A stretch of 64,000 nt of DNA from an uncultured Flavobacteriales bacterium (GCA_905479915.1 CAJQOH010000014.1:62001-126000), one strand, 5' to 3'. Counted from the stretch's first letter, positions 54,227 to 63,715 are shown. The notes: generated by a model from the sequence alone, not told the origin. Program-made: numbers and translations.

Positions 54227-54823
54227 TAAGAAATTAATTTATTGAAAAGCACTAATTGAAAGGTTAGTGCTTTTTTTGTCCAAACTTCTGCAGCACATTT
54301 ACATGGGGGAGAACCGCAATGTGCGCAGTTATACTTTTTATCAAGGCTATCTCGTTCCCAATAGTTAGTTATGGTAGTTTGATAGTAGAATTCGTTTCTT
54401 AATAAAGAACTTTTTAAGTTAACTCTATTTTCTTTTTTCCAGGCTAAGCAACAGTAAATCTCTGGAGTAACTTCTAATTTTAGAAAAGCATCTAGAATTA
54501 ATTGGGTTGCAATTCCCTTTTTTTTGATATTCTTCGGCAACTACAACTTGCCTAATCATACTTATGTTTTTATAGTCTTTAAAAGTAGTTTGAAACCAAT
54601 TTCTATTCTCAAGAATTGAATTTAGAAATTTTTTGTAAGGTAGAGAGTCTATCAATATATAGCCTACAACTTTTTTGTTGTCAGTTGAAACCAAGCCTAA
54701 TGCTGTAGAAGAATTAATGACTTGTTGAAGGCTATCTTCGGAAACGAATCCTTTTCCAAAAGCATGATCACTTAAAACAATTAGTTCTTTAAAGTGTACT
54801 TCTTGAAGTGGGCTAATTAACAT
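54223..54823 (-). CDS. GNAT acetyltransferase with C-terminal Cys-rich tail, split by an A8 frameshift
   Basis: The N-terminal part (from MLISPLQEVHFKELIVLSDH) is a GNAT fold up to MIRQVVVAEEYQKKG, where the coenzyme A loop should follow. In the actual frame it then runs into an unrelated tail. Removing one A from the A8 run at 54518-54525 continues as EEYQKKGIATQLILDAFLKL, a proper GNAT motif A, and on through WERDSLDKKYNCAHCGSPPC to the end at 54223. The C-terminal Cys cluster (C-x2-C...C-x-C) may bind zinc. So the intact gene would be about 199 residues. Substrate unknown. Its end overlaps the alpha-oxoamine synthase end by 4 bp. Confidence 0.75.
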
Positions 54824-55540
54824 TTATAGGGTGAAAACGGCTAAAGCAAAACCAATAATAACTATAATAAACTTTTTTAAATCAAACTTATGTCCCTCAC
54901 TAGATTCAAATAGGATGGTGGTAGAAATATGTAAAAAGATACCTACAGCTAATGCTAAAATAATATTACTGTTCCCTAAAAATGGTAAGATGTGGTTGCT
55001 TGCTAAATAAAGCCCTAATGGAGCAGATAAAGAAAAGATTATTAAGGCAATTAAAAATGTAGTTTTTGAGATGTTTTTAGCAAGTACCATAGTACTTAAT
55101 ACTATCGCTACAGGAATTTTATGAATAACAATACCCAAAAGTAATGAGTCATTATGACCTATGTGATTGTGCCCATCAGTAACTATGAGTGACATTCCTT
55201 CAATAAATGAATGAAGACATAAACTGATAAAAATAGCGTAAGGAAAAATTGCTAAATCTTTTTTGTGGGAATGGAAGTGTCCGTGTTCAACACCATCTGA
55301 AAAAAACTCAAGGAGCAGTTGAATTAAAAAACCTAAGAGAATAAAAGCACCTATTTTTTTATCATAACTACTAAAGATCTCAGGCATCAGATGCAAAATA
55401 CAAATGGCAAGCATAAAAGCTCCACTAAAAGAAATAAGTGGTTTTAAAACTTTAGAAAATTTTAAATTAAAAGTAATAACAGTAAGTCCGCTTAATAAAG
55501 CAGATACAAATAAGATAATACTAATGGTTAATTCATTCAT
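54824..55540 (-). CDS. ZIP-family metal transporter
   Basis: The 238-residue membrane protein has seven to eight hydrophobic segments. The transport-site motifs are HSFIEGMSL in helix IV and HKIPVAIVLS in helix V, as in ZIP transporters for zinc, iron or manganese. A His-rich loop (HGHFHSHKK) lies before helix IV. It overlaps the methyltransferase stop by 4 bp and abuts the GNAT gene by 0 bp, so the three genes form one transcript. Confidence 0.88.
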   Translation of the reverse strand: MNELTISIILFVSALLSGLTVITFNLKFSKVLKPLISFSGAFMLAICILHLMPEIFSSYDKKIGAFILLGFLIQLLLEFFSDGVEHGHFHSHKKDLAIFPYAIFISLCLHSFIEGMSLIVTDGHNHIGHNDSLLLGIVIHKIPVAIVLSTMVLAKNISKTTFLIALIIFSLSAPLGLYLASNHILPFLGNSNIILALAVGIFLHISTTILFESSEGHKFDLKKFIIVIIGFALAVFTL

Positions 55541-56286
55541 TTTTTACGTGCAATCAGTATTAATCTTTTAGAGTTTTCAATGTCAAATGGACTTAGATTA
55601 TAATCACCAAAAGTAGCTTCAATTTTTAAGTTAGCAAGTTTAAAATAAGATTTAAAACGATCTAAAGATATGGCTTTAACTTTTTCCTGAAAGTGATACG
55701 TCTTTCCCGAATCGCTAAAGTTAATGTCTTTTGTGATGTAACCTTTCGAAAAATCTCTTTTGATATTGAAGTTGATGTTGTTAATTGATTTAGTCTCAGA
55801 TCTGTTTAAATTGTTTATTGCGTTATTACAATTCATAAAGTCTAAAACTAAAATACCATTGTCTGTTAAGCTTTCAGTAATTGCATTAACGGTTTTTTGA
55901 TTGTCGTTTTCATCATCAAAATAACCGAAACTGGTAAAAAGATTAAACGCATAATTGTATTTATTAACTTTTAAAGGTGTTCTAATATCGTTTGTATAAA
56001 AATGTAAGTTATCTGATTCATTCGCCTTGGCAGCTTCTATACTGTTTTCAGATAAGTCAAAACCATCTACTGTATATCCTAGTTTATTAATGTAAATTGA
56101 ATGTCTTCCTTTACCACATGCTACATCACAGAATAAATCATTTTTATTAGGTTTTAAATAGTTTAAAAGGTTGTCAATAAACTTTTTAGCTTCATTGTCA
56201 TCTCTATCCTTATAAAGGATGTGATAATGTGGTGAATCAAACCACTCTTCAAACCATTCTGTTTTTCTTGTTTTACAATCTTTCAT
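55537..56286 (-). CDS. Class I SAM-dependent methyltransferase
   Basis: The 249-residue protein has the Rossmann methyltransferase motif I FCDVACGKGRHSIYI, motif II GFDLSENSIEAAK and a later YNYAFNLFTSFGYF. The substrate is not evident; SmtA/UbiE-like small-molecule enzymes are closest by eye. It is the first gene of the minus-strand set methyltransferase-ZIP-GNAT. Confidence 0.85.
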   Translation of the reverse strand: MKDCKTRKTEWFEEWFDSPHYHILYKDRDDNEAKKFIDNLLNYLKPNKNDLFCDVACGKGRHSIYINKLGYTVDGFDLSENSIEAAKANESDNLHFYTNDIRTPLKVNKYNYAFNLFTSFGYFDDENDNQKTVNAITESLTDNGILVLDFMNCNNAINNLNRSETKSINNINFNIKRDFSKGYITKDINFSDSGKTYHFQEKVKAISLDRFKSYFKLANLKIEATFGDYNLSPFDIENSKRLILIARKK

Positions 56287-56403
56287 AGCTGAAAATTAAG
56301 CTACAAATTTAAATTTTTAAACAAGATATTTAGGTTTTAAAAAAACGTTTCTGTATTCATGGAAAAAAATAGCGTATTTATCTTAAATTTTATTCTATTA
56401 AAC

Positions 56404-56433
56404 TTGTTTAATTAATTCAAATTGATATCTTTG
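56404..56433 (+). promoter_or_regulatory. Promoter of the siaB-siaC pair
   Basis: TTG (56404-56406), 19 bp, then TATCTTTG (56426-56433) fit the Bacteroidota -33/-7 pattern, 28 bp before the start codon. Confidence 0.5.
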
Positions 56434-56461
56434 AAACTGTAATTAGAAGTGCATTAGAGAT

Positions 56462-57004
56462 ATGGATAACATACATGACTTTTATAATAAGATGGAGAAG
56501 GGTAACATTATGTTGTCTTTTAAAGGAGAGGTTACTTCAGATCTTTTAACTTCTATTCTTCAAATTATGGAATCTAAGATGGAGACTTTAGAGGAGCCTC
56601 CAAAAATCAAGAAGAAGGTTTACAATATTTTGGTTGAATGTTTACAAAATCTTTATCACCATTTAGATGATGATGATTTTAAGACCAAAATAAATGAAAA
56701 GAGTGCTTTATTCATGATAAGAAAAGTTGAGGGAGAATATTCTATTATGACAGGAAATTTTATCGCCTCGGAGAATGTAGAAATAATGAAGGGAAGGTTA
56801 GACAGAATTAATGAAATGGATAAAGACGAATTAAAAGTATATTATAAAGAAGTATTGAATAACGGAGAAATGTCGGCAAAAGGCGGAGGAGGATTAGGAA
56901 TGATTGATATTGCAAGAAAATCAGGAAAAAAATTAGAATACAATTTTGACCCTCTCGACAGCGAATATTCATTTTTTAGTTTAAACATTAAAGTAGCACA
57001 ATAA
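56462..57004 (+). CDS. siaB: SiaB-like protein kinase
   Basis: The 180-residue protein resembles the SiaB family (DUF6272), a GHKL-type fold that phosphorylates SiaC. Visible features are VECLQNLYHHLDDDD in the expected helix and AKGGGGLGMIDIARKSGKKLEY, a G-rich ATP-lid-like segment. In Pseudomonas, SiaB acts with the phosphatase SiaA and the switch protein SiaC to control aggregation through a diguanylate cyclase. The next gene is a SiaC homologue, 13 bp downstream. Confidence 0.82.
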   Translation: MDNIHDFYNKMEKGNIMLSFKGEVTSDLLTSILQIMESKMETLEEPPKIKKKVYNILVECLQNLYHHLDDDDFKTKINEKSALFMIRKVEGEYSIMTGNFIASENVEIMKGRLDRINEMDKDELKVYYKEVLNNGEMSAKGGGGLGMIDIARKSGKKLEYNFDPLDSEYSFFSLNIKVAQ

Positions 57005-57017
57005 ATATATTATTATA

Positions 57018-57401
57018 ATGGCAGATTTAAATTTAGAAGGATCACCGAAAACACCAACGATAGAGTTTAACTCAGGAAGTGGTTATTTATTAATTAGAGG
57101 AAGATCTATTCCTGAAAATTCAATTGAGTTTTATAAGCCTTTAATTGAATCTTTAGAAGCATATAACAATAGTTCTCAATCAAACACTAAGGTTGATATC
57201 CAATTAGAGTATTTTAATACTAGTTCTTCTAAGTGTATCTTAGATGTATTTAAGAAATTAGAAGCTATCAATTCTGGAAGTAGCGAAGTTGTAATTAACT
57301 GGTACTATGAAGAAGATGATGAAGATATGTTAGAAGCAGGAGAAGATTATCAAGCGATAATTAATATCCCTTTTAAAATGATAGAAGTAGAGGAAGAGTA
57401 A
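57018..57401 (+). CDS. siaC: SiaC-like switch protein (DUF1987)
   Basis: The 127-residue protein matches DUF1987/SiaC: TPTIEFNSGSGYLLIRGRSIPENSIEFYKPL, then LEYFNTSSSKCILDVFKKL, where a Thr/Ser is the phosphorylation site in relatives. It has an acidic C-terminus. Its phosphorylation state would be set by SiaB and a PP2C phosphatase; the SpoIIE-type gene at the window start is a candidate class, not a proven partner. Confidence 0.85.
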   Translation: MADLNLEGSPKTPTIEFNSGSGYLLIRGRSIPENSIEFYKPLIESLEAYNNSSQSNTKVDIQLEYFNTSSSKCILDVFKKLEAINSGSSEVVINWYYEEDDEDMLEAGEDYQAIINIPFKMIEVEEE

Positions 57402-57415
57402 AAACTCTTTAACTC

Positions 57416-57451
57416 AAAAAAAGCCTAATAGTTTCTATTAGGCTTTTTTTA
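57416..57451. terminator. Bidirectional hairpin terminator after siaC
   Basis: A7-GCCTAATA (57416-57430) pairs with TATTAGGC-T7 (57436-57450), loop of 5 nt. It also ends the opposing phosphoribosyltransferase transcript. Confidence 0.88.
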
Positions 57452-57470
57452 TATATAATGTTTTCAGTTT

Positions 57471-57977
57471 CTAATTAAGGAAAGCAGAGATCTTTGAGCC
57501 AGAAAATTCTACGGAAATATGATTCTGTACCGTTGTTGATAAAGATAAGCCAACATAATGTGTTCCTATAGGGTACTTTTTATGGTTTCTATCTACCAAA
57601 ACGGTTGTAGACATTTTCTTTATAGGGAAATCTAATAAATATTTTACTCCGTAAATAAGAGCCTTACCCGAGTTGAGTACATCATCAACCAAAATGATTA
57701 CCTTATTGTTTAACATTTCTGTTGAAATATCGATTTTAGCTTCTTGAGTAATAGGACTCTCTTTGTCGATTGTAAGTTTAGCTAGTGTGATATTTATTTT
57801 GGATATTTTATTTAATTGATCTACCAATTTATTTGCAAACAAATACCCATTTTTAGCAATACCAACAACGATAATTTCTTTTTCAGTATGATTATCTTCA
57901 AAAATTTGATAAGCAATTCTATTGATCTTCTGATAGATTTGCTCGTTATTAAGTATTAATGTTTTATTGTTGGCCAT
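57471..57977 (-). CDS. PyrR-like phosphoribosyltransferase
   Basis: The 168-residue type I phosphoribosyltransferase has the PRPP-binding loop VIILVDDVLNSGKAL and an upstream hood segment. The order fits PyrR/Hpt-type proteins; the nucleobase is uncertain. It follows the S4-domain gene by 4 bp in the operon hydrolase-S4-PRTase. Confidence 0.82.
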   Translation of the reverse strand: MANNKTLILNNEQIYQKINRIAYQIFEDNHTEKEIIVVGIAKNGYLFANKLVDQLNKISKINITLAKLTIDKESPITQEAKIDISTEMLNNKVIILVDDVLNSGKALIYGVKYLLDFPIKKMSTTVLVDRNHKKYPIGTHYVGLSLSTTVQNHISVEFSGSKISAFLN

Positions 57978-57981
57978 GGCA

Positions 57982-58194
57982 TTAACTAATTGTTATAGTG
58001 CTGTTTTGAAAAACAACCACATCACCAGTTCTTAATTTTTTTCGTTTTCTAAATTCAACTTCATTGTTGCATTTAACTAAACCCTCTTCAACTACTATTT
58101 TTGCATCAGCTCCCGATTCAACAAGGTTCAATAGTTTTAATAGCTTTATTAGTTCAATATATTCACTAGTTAAAGAGAAATTTTGTTGCTCCAT
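57982..58194 (-). CDS. S4-domain RNA-binding protein (YbcJ-like)
   Basis: The 70-residue protein is a stand-alone S4 domain: YIELIKLLKLLNLVESGADA, KIVVEEGLVKCNNEVEFRKR and KLRTGDVVVF. Such proteins bind structured RNA, but targets are unknown. Its ATG overlaps the TAA of the upstream hydrolase (TAATG). Confidence 0.88.
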   Translation of the reverse strand: MEQQNFSLTSEYIELIKLLKLLNLVESGADAKIVVEEGLVKCNNEVEFRKRKKLRTGDVVVFQNSTITIS

Positions 58195-59183
58195 TATTGT
58201 TCGTATTCTGGATCTAAGAAGTTTTTGATAATTTTATTAAACTCTTTTGGCGTTTCAAAGAAAGGGTAGTGACTACTTTTCTTAATAGTTTCTAATTTAG
58301 ACCCTTTAATGTTGTCATGAATTAATTGTGTAGATTCAAAAGGCACATTGTCCAAATCTCCTGTTACGATTAATGTTGGACAGGTAATTTTATTTAATCC
58401 ATCAACGATATTTAAATTAAAGTAAGTTCTTTCTAATAAACTATTTACAAGCATTAAATTATTGGCTGATGTTTTATCAAAATTCATTGGTTCGTAAAGC
58501 TCTGTAACAGATTCTTGATTAACTAGGTTTACTTTGTCTCCAATTAGGATTGCCTTTTTAAATGCTTTTTCATCTCTATTTTCAAACTCAGCAGACATCA
58601 TTGTTTGAACTAATATTTTTGTGTCTTCTTCAGATCTTTTTGCTTGCATGTTGCTAAAAGTTTCGTCAAAATAATTAGCATTACCAGGAGCAGGTGCAAC
58701 TAAAATTAACCTATCTAAGTTTTGAGGATATTTCTTTGTATAGTTCATTGCCAATAAAGATCCCCATGAATGTCCTAGTAAAGTTACTTTATCTAGTTTT
58801 AAGTGAGCTATGATAGCATCTAAATCCTCTACATAAGCTTCAATGTTTATACTCGTAGTATCTTTAGGGAACTCAGTTCTACCACATCCTCTTTGATCGT
58901 AAAAAATAATTTGATAATCTTTGGCTAATTTTTGAAAGTGAGGTGTTAAATAATCATGAAATAACCCGGGTCCACCATGTAAAACAAGAAGTGGCTTTCC
59001 TGAACCTATTTTTTTTATATAGTGTTTAACACCATTTATTTCTACCGATTCTTCAAGTATAGAAACTTCACTTTCTGCTTGAGTCGAACTGTTTGTTTCA
59101 TCACTTTTATTTTCAGAGGTTCCACAGTTGGTCAATAGCACAGCTGAAGTGAACAGAAACAAAGAGAAAAGTACTTTTTTCAT
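58194..59183 (-). CDS. Lipoprotein alpha/beta hydrolase (proline iminopeptidase-like, S33)
   Basis: The 329-residue protein has a lipoprotein signal (lipobox LTNC), then an alpha/beta hydrolase with HGGPG for the oxyanion hole, DQRGCGRTEFP, and the nucleophile elbow GHSWGS. The Asp in VTGDLDNVPF and the His in SSHYPFFETP complete the triad. HGGPG plus GHSWGS is typical of prolyl aminopeptidases. It probably acts in the periplasm or at the outer membrane on proline-ended peptides. Confidence 0.88.
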   Translation of the reverse strand: MKKVLFSLFLFTSAVLLTNCGTSENKSDETNSSTQAESEVSILEESVEINGVKHYIKKIGSGKPLLVLHGGPGLFHDYLTPHFQKLAKDYQIIFYDQRGCGRTEFPKDTTSINIEAYVEDLDAIIAHLKLDKVTLLGHSWGSLLAMNYTKKYPQNLDRLILVAPAPGNANYFDETFSNMQAKRSEEDTKILVQTMMSAEFENRDEKAFKKAILIGDKVNLVNQESVTELYEPMNFDKTSANNLMLVNSLLERTYFNLNIVDGLNKITCPTLIVTGDLDNVPFESTQLIHDNIKGSKLETIKKSSHYPFFETPKEFNKIIKNFLDPEYEQ

Positions 59184-59238
59184 ATATATTAGAATCTAAA
59201 ATTTGATCAAAGATAATAACAAATAGTTAATTTTAAAA

Positions 59239-59889
59239 TTAAACAGTTTTTAGATTTTCTATAGTTTCTATTGGGTTGTCTGATTTAAAAACAAAACTTC
59301 CAGCAACTAAAACGTCAGCACCACAATCAATTAGTTTTCTAGCGTTTTCTGAAGTGACTCCACCATCAATCTCTATAAGTGTTTTTGCATTCTTTTTAAC
59401 AATCATTTCTTTTAAAGTACTTACCTTTTCATATGTACTTTCGATAAAAGACTGTCCTCCAAACCCTGGATTTACAGACATGATACAAACTAAATCTATA
59501 TCTTGAATGATATTCTCTAAAACATTTACATTAGTATGAGGGTTTAAAGCAACTCCAGCTTTCATTCCTGCAGCCTTTATTTCTTGCAATGTTCTGTGCA
59601 AGTGGTTACAGACTTCATAATGTACTGTTAAAATATCTGCACCAACAGCTTTAAAGTCATTAATATACTTTTGAGGTTCTACAATCATTAAGTGAACATC
59701 AAATGGTTTATTAGAAAACTTCTTAATGGCTTTAATTATTGGCATACCAAATGAAATGTTTGGAACAAAAACACCATCCATAACATCAATATGAAACCAA
59801 TCAGCATTACTTTTTTCAAGCATTTCACTTTCGCTTTGAAGATTGGCAAAATCAGCAGCTAATATTGAAGGAGCAATTAAATGTGACAT
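59239..59889 (-). CDS. rpe: Ribulose-phosphate 3-epimerase
   Basis: The 216-residue TIM-barrel enzyme shows IAPSILAADFANL at the start, WFHIDVMDGVFVPNISFG with metal-binding His and Asp, FDVHLMI, MSVNPGFGGQSF, and EIDGGV with the second Asp. It interconverts ribulose-5-phosphate and xylulose-5-phosphate in the pentose phosphate pathway. It follows rpoD, as in other Flavobacteriia. Confidence 0.96.
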   Translation of the reverse strand: MSHLIAPSILAADFANLQSESEMLEKSNADWFHIDVMDGVFVPNISFGMPIIKAIKKFSNKPFDVHLMIVEPQKYINDFKAVGADILTVHYEVCNHLHRTLQEIKAAGMKAGVALNPHTNVNVLENIIQDIDLVCIMSVNPGFGGQSFIESTYEKVSTLKEMIVKKNAKTLIEIDGGVTSENARKLIDCGADVLVAGSFVFKSDNPIETIENLKTV

Positions 59890-60002
59890 AGAGTACTTTA
59901 TTGAATTTATATTTTTACTATAAAAGAAAATGATTTTAAGAACTGTAAAGCTTTAAATACATTTTCAAATTCAAAGGTAAAAAAAGAGTAGGAGGATGAA
60001 AT

Positions 60003-60034
60003 TAAAAAAAGCGAATGTTTATTAACATTCGCTT
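60003..60034 (-). terminator. Terminator of rpoD
   Basis: AGCGAATGTT (60010-60019) pairs with AACATTCGCT (60024-60033); read on the minus strand it is followed by T7. Confidence 0.85.
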
Positions 60035-60075
60035 AAACCTATTTTTCGGCATAAAACTAAACTACCTATCTATTA

Positions 60076-60945
60076 TTACCCCAAATAAGTTTTTAATAAT
60101 TTACATCTAGAAGTGTGCTTTAACTTTCTTAGTGCTTTTTCCTTGATCTGTCGAACTCTTTCTCTTGTCAATTCGAACTCTTCTCCTATTTCTTCTAGAG
60201 ATTGTGGTGATTTGCTGTTAATCCCAAAGTATAATCGTAATACTTCAGCTTCTCTATAGGATAAAGTAGAAAGAGACCGCTCTATTTCATTCCTTAAAGA
60301 TTCTGTCATTAAATGTCTATCAGGATTTAATATTCCTTCTTTTTCCGTTAGTACATCTAACATTGTGTTACTTTCTTCATCAGAAGATAGGGGAGCATCT
60401 ACAGATACATGTCTACCAGAAATTTTCAAAGATTCCTTTACTTCATCTGTAGTTATCTCTAACATTTCAGCTACTTCGTAAATTGAAGGTTCTCTTTCAT
60501 GTATTTGTTCTAATGAAGAGAATGTTCTGTTTATTTTCGTGATGTTTCCTATTTTATTTAAAGGAAGTCTTACAATTCTGGCCTGTTCAGCAATTGCTTG
60601 CATTATACTTTGTCTAATCCATCAAACAGCATATGATATAAATTTGAAACCACGCGTTTCATCAAAACGTTCTGCGGCTTTAATCAACCCAATATTCCCT
60701 TCATTAATAAGGTCTGATAAGTTTAATCCTTGATTTTGGTATTGTTTAGAGACTGAAACAACAAATCTTAAATTGGCTTTAGTTAGCTTTTCTAAAGCAT
60801 TTTTATCACCATCCCTAATTAACCGTGCTAATTCAGCTTCTTCCTCAGCAGTGATTAAAGATTCTTTAGAGATATCTTGAAGATATTTATCTAATGAAAT
60901 AGTTTCTCTGTTGGTAACCTGTTTCGTAATCTTAAGTTGTCTCAT
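60076..60945 (-). CDS. rpoD: Primary sigma factor RpoD, interrupted by an in-frame TGA at a conserved Trp codon
   Basis: Read through, the gene gives 289 residues, the normal length of Bacteroidota RpoD. Region 1.2/2 reads [18 protein letters not shown] and [14 protein letters not shown]; then TGA (60622-60624, codon 108), then [20 protein letters not shown]. In all sigma-70 proteins this position is Trp, the first of the WWIRQ pair in region 2.3 needed for promoter melting. Region 4 is intact ([20 protein letters not shown]) and ends LLKTYLG. The position between pnp and rpe is the canonical rpoD locus, so this is the main sigma gene. A TGG to TGA change in a vital gene points to a sequence error, unless the UGA is read through. 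Confidence 0.88.
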
Positions 60946-61024
60946 AGAATTGTTTTAGGTTGTTGATCTATGGCAGTAAACGATTCGTCTAACTAAAAGT
61001 TACGTATATCTAAAAAAGTTTCAA

Positions 61025-61062
61025 TAAAAAAAGTCCTTTGCAAATTGCAAAGGACTTTATTA
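61025..61062 (-). terminator. Terminator of pnp
   Basis: A near-perfect stem AAAGTCCTTTGCAA (61030-61043) with TTGCAAAGGACTTT (61045-61058); on the minus strand a T run follows. Confidence 0.88.
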
Positions 61063-61081
61063 TTGAGTTATCTTGTTGAAA

Positions 61082-63220
61082 CTAAGCTTCTTGCTTTACT
61101 GGTTTCTCTAATAAAACTTTTCGAGATAATTTTAGTTTTCCAGTTTTAGGATCAACGGCAATTAATTTTACGTCAATCATTTCACCTTCTTTCAATACAT
61201 CTTCTACTTTTTCAACTCTTTCGTGTTTAATTTCAGAAATATGTAATAAACCATCTTTACCAGGAATAATTTCTACGAATGCACCAAAGTTGGTGATTGA
61301 TTTTACTTTTCCATTGTAAACTTCTCCAACTTCAGGAACAGCAGTAATTGCTTTTATTTTTCCTAAAGCAGCATTACTTGCCTCACTATCGTTTGACATT
61401 ATAGAAACTTTACCAACACCATCTTCTTCTTCAACAGTAATTGTTGCTCCAGTTGATGCTTGCATTTCTTGAATAATTTTTCCTCCAGGTCCAATTATTG
61501 CTCCAATCATTTCTTTTGGTATAGTAACTTGAACGATTCTTGGAGTGTGAGGCTTTAATTCAGTATTAGGAGCAGAAAGAGTTTTCCCCATTTCTCCTAA
61601 AATATGTAATCTTCCTTCTTTAGCTTGAGATAAAGCTTGTTCTAAAACTTCGTATGGTAAACCATCTACTTTGATATCCATCTGACAAGCAGTAATTCCA
61701 TCAACAGTTCCAGTTACTTTAAAGTCCATATCTCCTAAGTGATCTTCATCTCCTAAAATATCAGATAATACAGCAAATTTTCCAGCTCCACCTTCAGTAA
61801 TTAATCCCATTGCAATTCCAGAAACAGGTTTTTTCAATTTAATTCCGGCATCCATTAAAGCTAATGATCCTGCACAAACTGTTGCCATTGAAGAAGAACC
61901 GTTAGATTCTAATATTTCAGAAACAACTCTAATTGTATAAGGATTATCTTCTCCAGTAGGAAGCATTGGTTTGATAGCTCTTAAAGCTAAGTTACCATGC
62001 CCAACTTCTCTACGGCTAGTTCCTCTACTTGGTCTTGCTTCTCCAGTTGAGAAAGAAGGGAAGTTGTAGTGTAACATAAATCTTTCAGATCCTTCAGCAG
62101 TAACTTCGTCAACCATTTTAGCATCTCTATCATTACCTAAAGTAACAGTAGTTAAAGATTGAGTTTCACCTCTAGTAAATACAGATGATCCGTGTGCACT
62201 TGGTAAATAATCTACTTCACTCCAAATAGGACGAATTTCATTTAATTGTCTACCATCTAATCTTAATCTATCATTTAAGATTACATCTCTAACTGCAGCT
62301 TTTTGAACTGATTTGAAATACTGTCCGATTAAGAACTTATCAGCTTGATCTTCTTCACTTAAAGTAGCAACAAATTCTTCTTTTACTGCTCCAAATTTTT
62401 GACCTCTTAAAGCTTTGTCAGCAATAGATTCACCAGCAATAGCTCTACATTTATCGTAACAAGCTGCTTTAATGTTATTGTACAACTCTTCGTTACTTCT
62501 TTCGTGGTTGTATGTTCTTTTAGTTTGAGCTGTTGCAATTTCAGCAGCTAAATCTAATTGTAATTGACATTGTTTTTTAATTTCGTCATGAGCAACTTTA
62601 ATTCCTTCTAACATTGTAGCTTCAGAAACTTCGCTCATTTCTCCTTCTACCATCATAATGTTTTCTGCTGTTGCAGCAACAATTAAATCAATAGCAGATT
62701 GTTCCATTTGAGATGGAGTAGGGTTAATTACCCAGTTCCCATCAACTTGTCCAACTCTTACTTCAGATGTTGGTCCATTAAAAGGTATATCAGATACAGC
62801 AATCGCAGCAGAAGCTGCAAAACATGCTAAAGCATCAGCTTTAACTTCTGGATCATGAGAAATTAATTGTAATTCAACTTGTGTGTTGGCATGATAATCA
62901 TCTGGGAAAAGCGGTCTTAATGCTCTATCAATTAATCTACATACTAATATTTCATTATCATTTGGTCTTGCTTCTCTTTTTAAGAAACCTCCAGGTATTC
63001 TTCCTGCTGCAGCAAATTTTTCTTTATAATTTACTGTTAATGGTAAGAAGTCCATATCATCACCAGCTGCTGCATCAGATACAACAGTAGCAAGGATCAT
63101 AGTTTTACCCATAGTTAATACTACAGCTCCATTAGATTGTTTCGCTAATTTTCCTGTTTCAATTTCGATGGTCCTTCCATCACCTAACGTGTAGGATTTT
63201 TTAATTCCAATTTTTGACAT
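61082..63220 (-). CDS. pnp: Polyribonucleotide nucleotidyltransferase (PNPase)
   Basis: I use the ATG at 63220 ([20 protein letters not shown], 712 aa); a GTG at 63241 would add seven residues. It has two RNase PH domains ([12 protein letters not shown] in the first, [20 protein letters not shown] in the second), a KH domain with [16 protein letters not shown], and a C-terminal S1 domain ([20 protein letters not shown]). It degrades mRNA 3' to 5' by phosphorolysis, often in a complex with RNase E-like enzymes. A small hairpin GGTGCA-CCA-TGCACC (63260-63274) lies in its leader and could serve autoregulation, as known for pnp in other bacteria. Confidence 0.96.
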   Translation of the reverse strand: MSKIGIKKSYTLGDGRTIEIETGKLAKQSNGAVVLTMGKTMILATVVSDAAAGDDMDFLPLTVNYKEKFAAAGRIPGGFLKREARPNDNEILVCRLIDRALRPLFPDDYHANTQVELQLISHDPEVKADALACFAASAAIAVSDIPFNGPTSEVRVGQVDGNWVINPTPSQMEQSAIDLIVAATAENIMMVEGEMSEVSEATMLEGIKVAHDEIKKQCQLQLDLAAEIATAQTKRTYNHERSNEELYNNIKAACYDKCRAIAGESIADKALRGQKFGAVKEEFVATLSEEDQADKFLIGQYFKSVQKAAVRDVILNDRLRLDGRQLNEIRPIWSEVDYLPSAHGSSVFTRGETQSLTTVTLGNDRDAKMVDEVTAEGSERFMLHYNFPSFSTGEARPSRGTSRREVGHGNLALRAIKPMLPTGEDNPYTIRVVSEILESNGSSSMATVCAGSLALMDAGIKLKKPVSGIAMGLITEGGAGKFAVLSDILGDEDHLGDMDFKVTGTVDGITACQMDIKVDGLPYEVLEQALSQAKEGRLHILGEMGKTLSAPNTELKPHTPRIVQVTIPKEMIGAIIGPGGKIIQEMQASTGATITVEEEDGVGKVSIMSNDSEASNAALGKIKAITAVPEVGEVYNGKVKSITNFGAFVEIIPGKDGLLHISEIKHERVEKVEDVLKEGEMIDVKLIAVDPKTGKLKLSRKVLLEKPVKQEA

Positions 63221-63298
63221 AATTTTTGTTTGTGTACTCACTCGAGTACGATTTATATTGGTGCACCATGCACCACTTTTAATTGTTTACTATTTAAT

Positions 63299-63338
63299 AA
63301 AAAAAGGGGAGTAGCAATTAACTTGCGAGCTCCCCTTA
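63299..63338 (-). terminator. Terminator or attenuator between rpsO and pnp
   Basis: AAGGGGAG (63304-63311) pairs with CTCCCCTT (63330-63337); on the minus strand it is followed by T7. Partial readthrough could still feed pnp. Confidence 0.75.
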
Positions 63339-63370
63339 ATTTTATGATTGAAGTAATGTTTTTTCAACGT

Positions 63371-63640
63371 TTACTTTCTAATTCCTAATTCTTTAATCAA
63401 CTCTCTAAACTTAACAATATCTTTCTTTTTGTAATATGTTAATAAGCTTTTTCTCTTACCAACTAAATCTAAAAGCGCTTTTTGAGTTCCGAAATCTTTA
63501 CGGTTGTTTTTTAAGTGCTCAGTTAAGTGATTGATTCTGTGAGTAAATAATGCAATCTGACCTTCTGTAGATCCAGTGTTTTTTGCATCACCACCAAATT
63601 TTTTGAAAATTTCTTCTTTTTTTTCTGTAGATAAATACAT
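63371..63640 (-). CDS. rpsO: 30S ribosomal protein S15
   Basis: The 89-residue protein matches S15: FGGDAKNTGSTEGQIALFTH, INHLTEHLKNNRKDFGTQKA and LLDLVGKRKSLLTYYKKKD. It binds 16S rRNA in the platform of the small subunit. The gene pairs with pnp as in most bacteria. Confidence 0.97.
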   Translation of the reverse strand: MYLSTEKKEEIFKKFGGDAKNTGSTEGQIALFTHRINHLTEHLKNNRKDFGTQKALLDLVGKRKSLLTYYKKKDIVKFRELIKELGIRK

Positions 63641-63685
63641 GCTAAAATTAATTTTAATGTTTGTTATGTATAATTTTTAAGGCTG

Positions 63686-63693
63686 CAAATGTA
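63686..63693 (-). promoter_or_regulatory. -7 promoter element of rpsO
   Basis: On the minus strand it reads TACATTTG, a perfect TAnnTTTG, 45 bp upstream of the start codon, in the gap after accD. Confidence 0.5.
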
Positions 63694-63715
63694 GGCATTT
63701 AATTAATAAATGCGC

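Noticed and set aside
60622-60624. Genome-wide reading of UGA as tryptophan (code 4)
   Set aside because: TGA ends several genes at their natural C-termini here, for example SOUL (overlapping the crtI start), crtI and the helicase, so UGA works as a stop.
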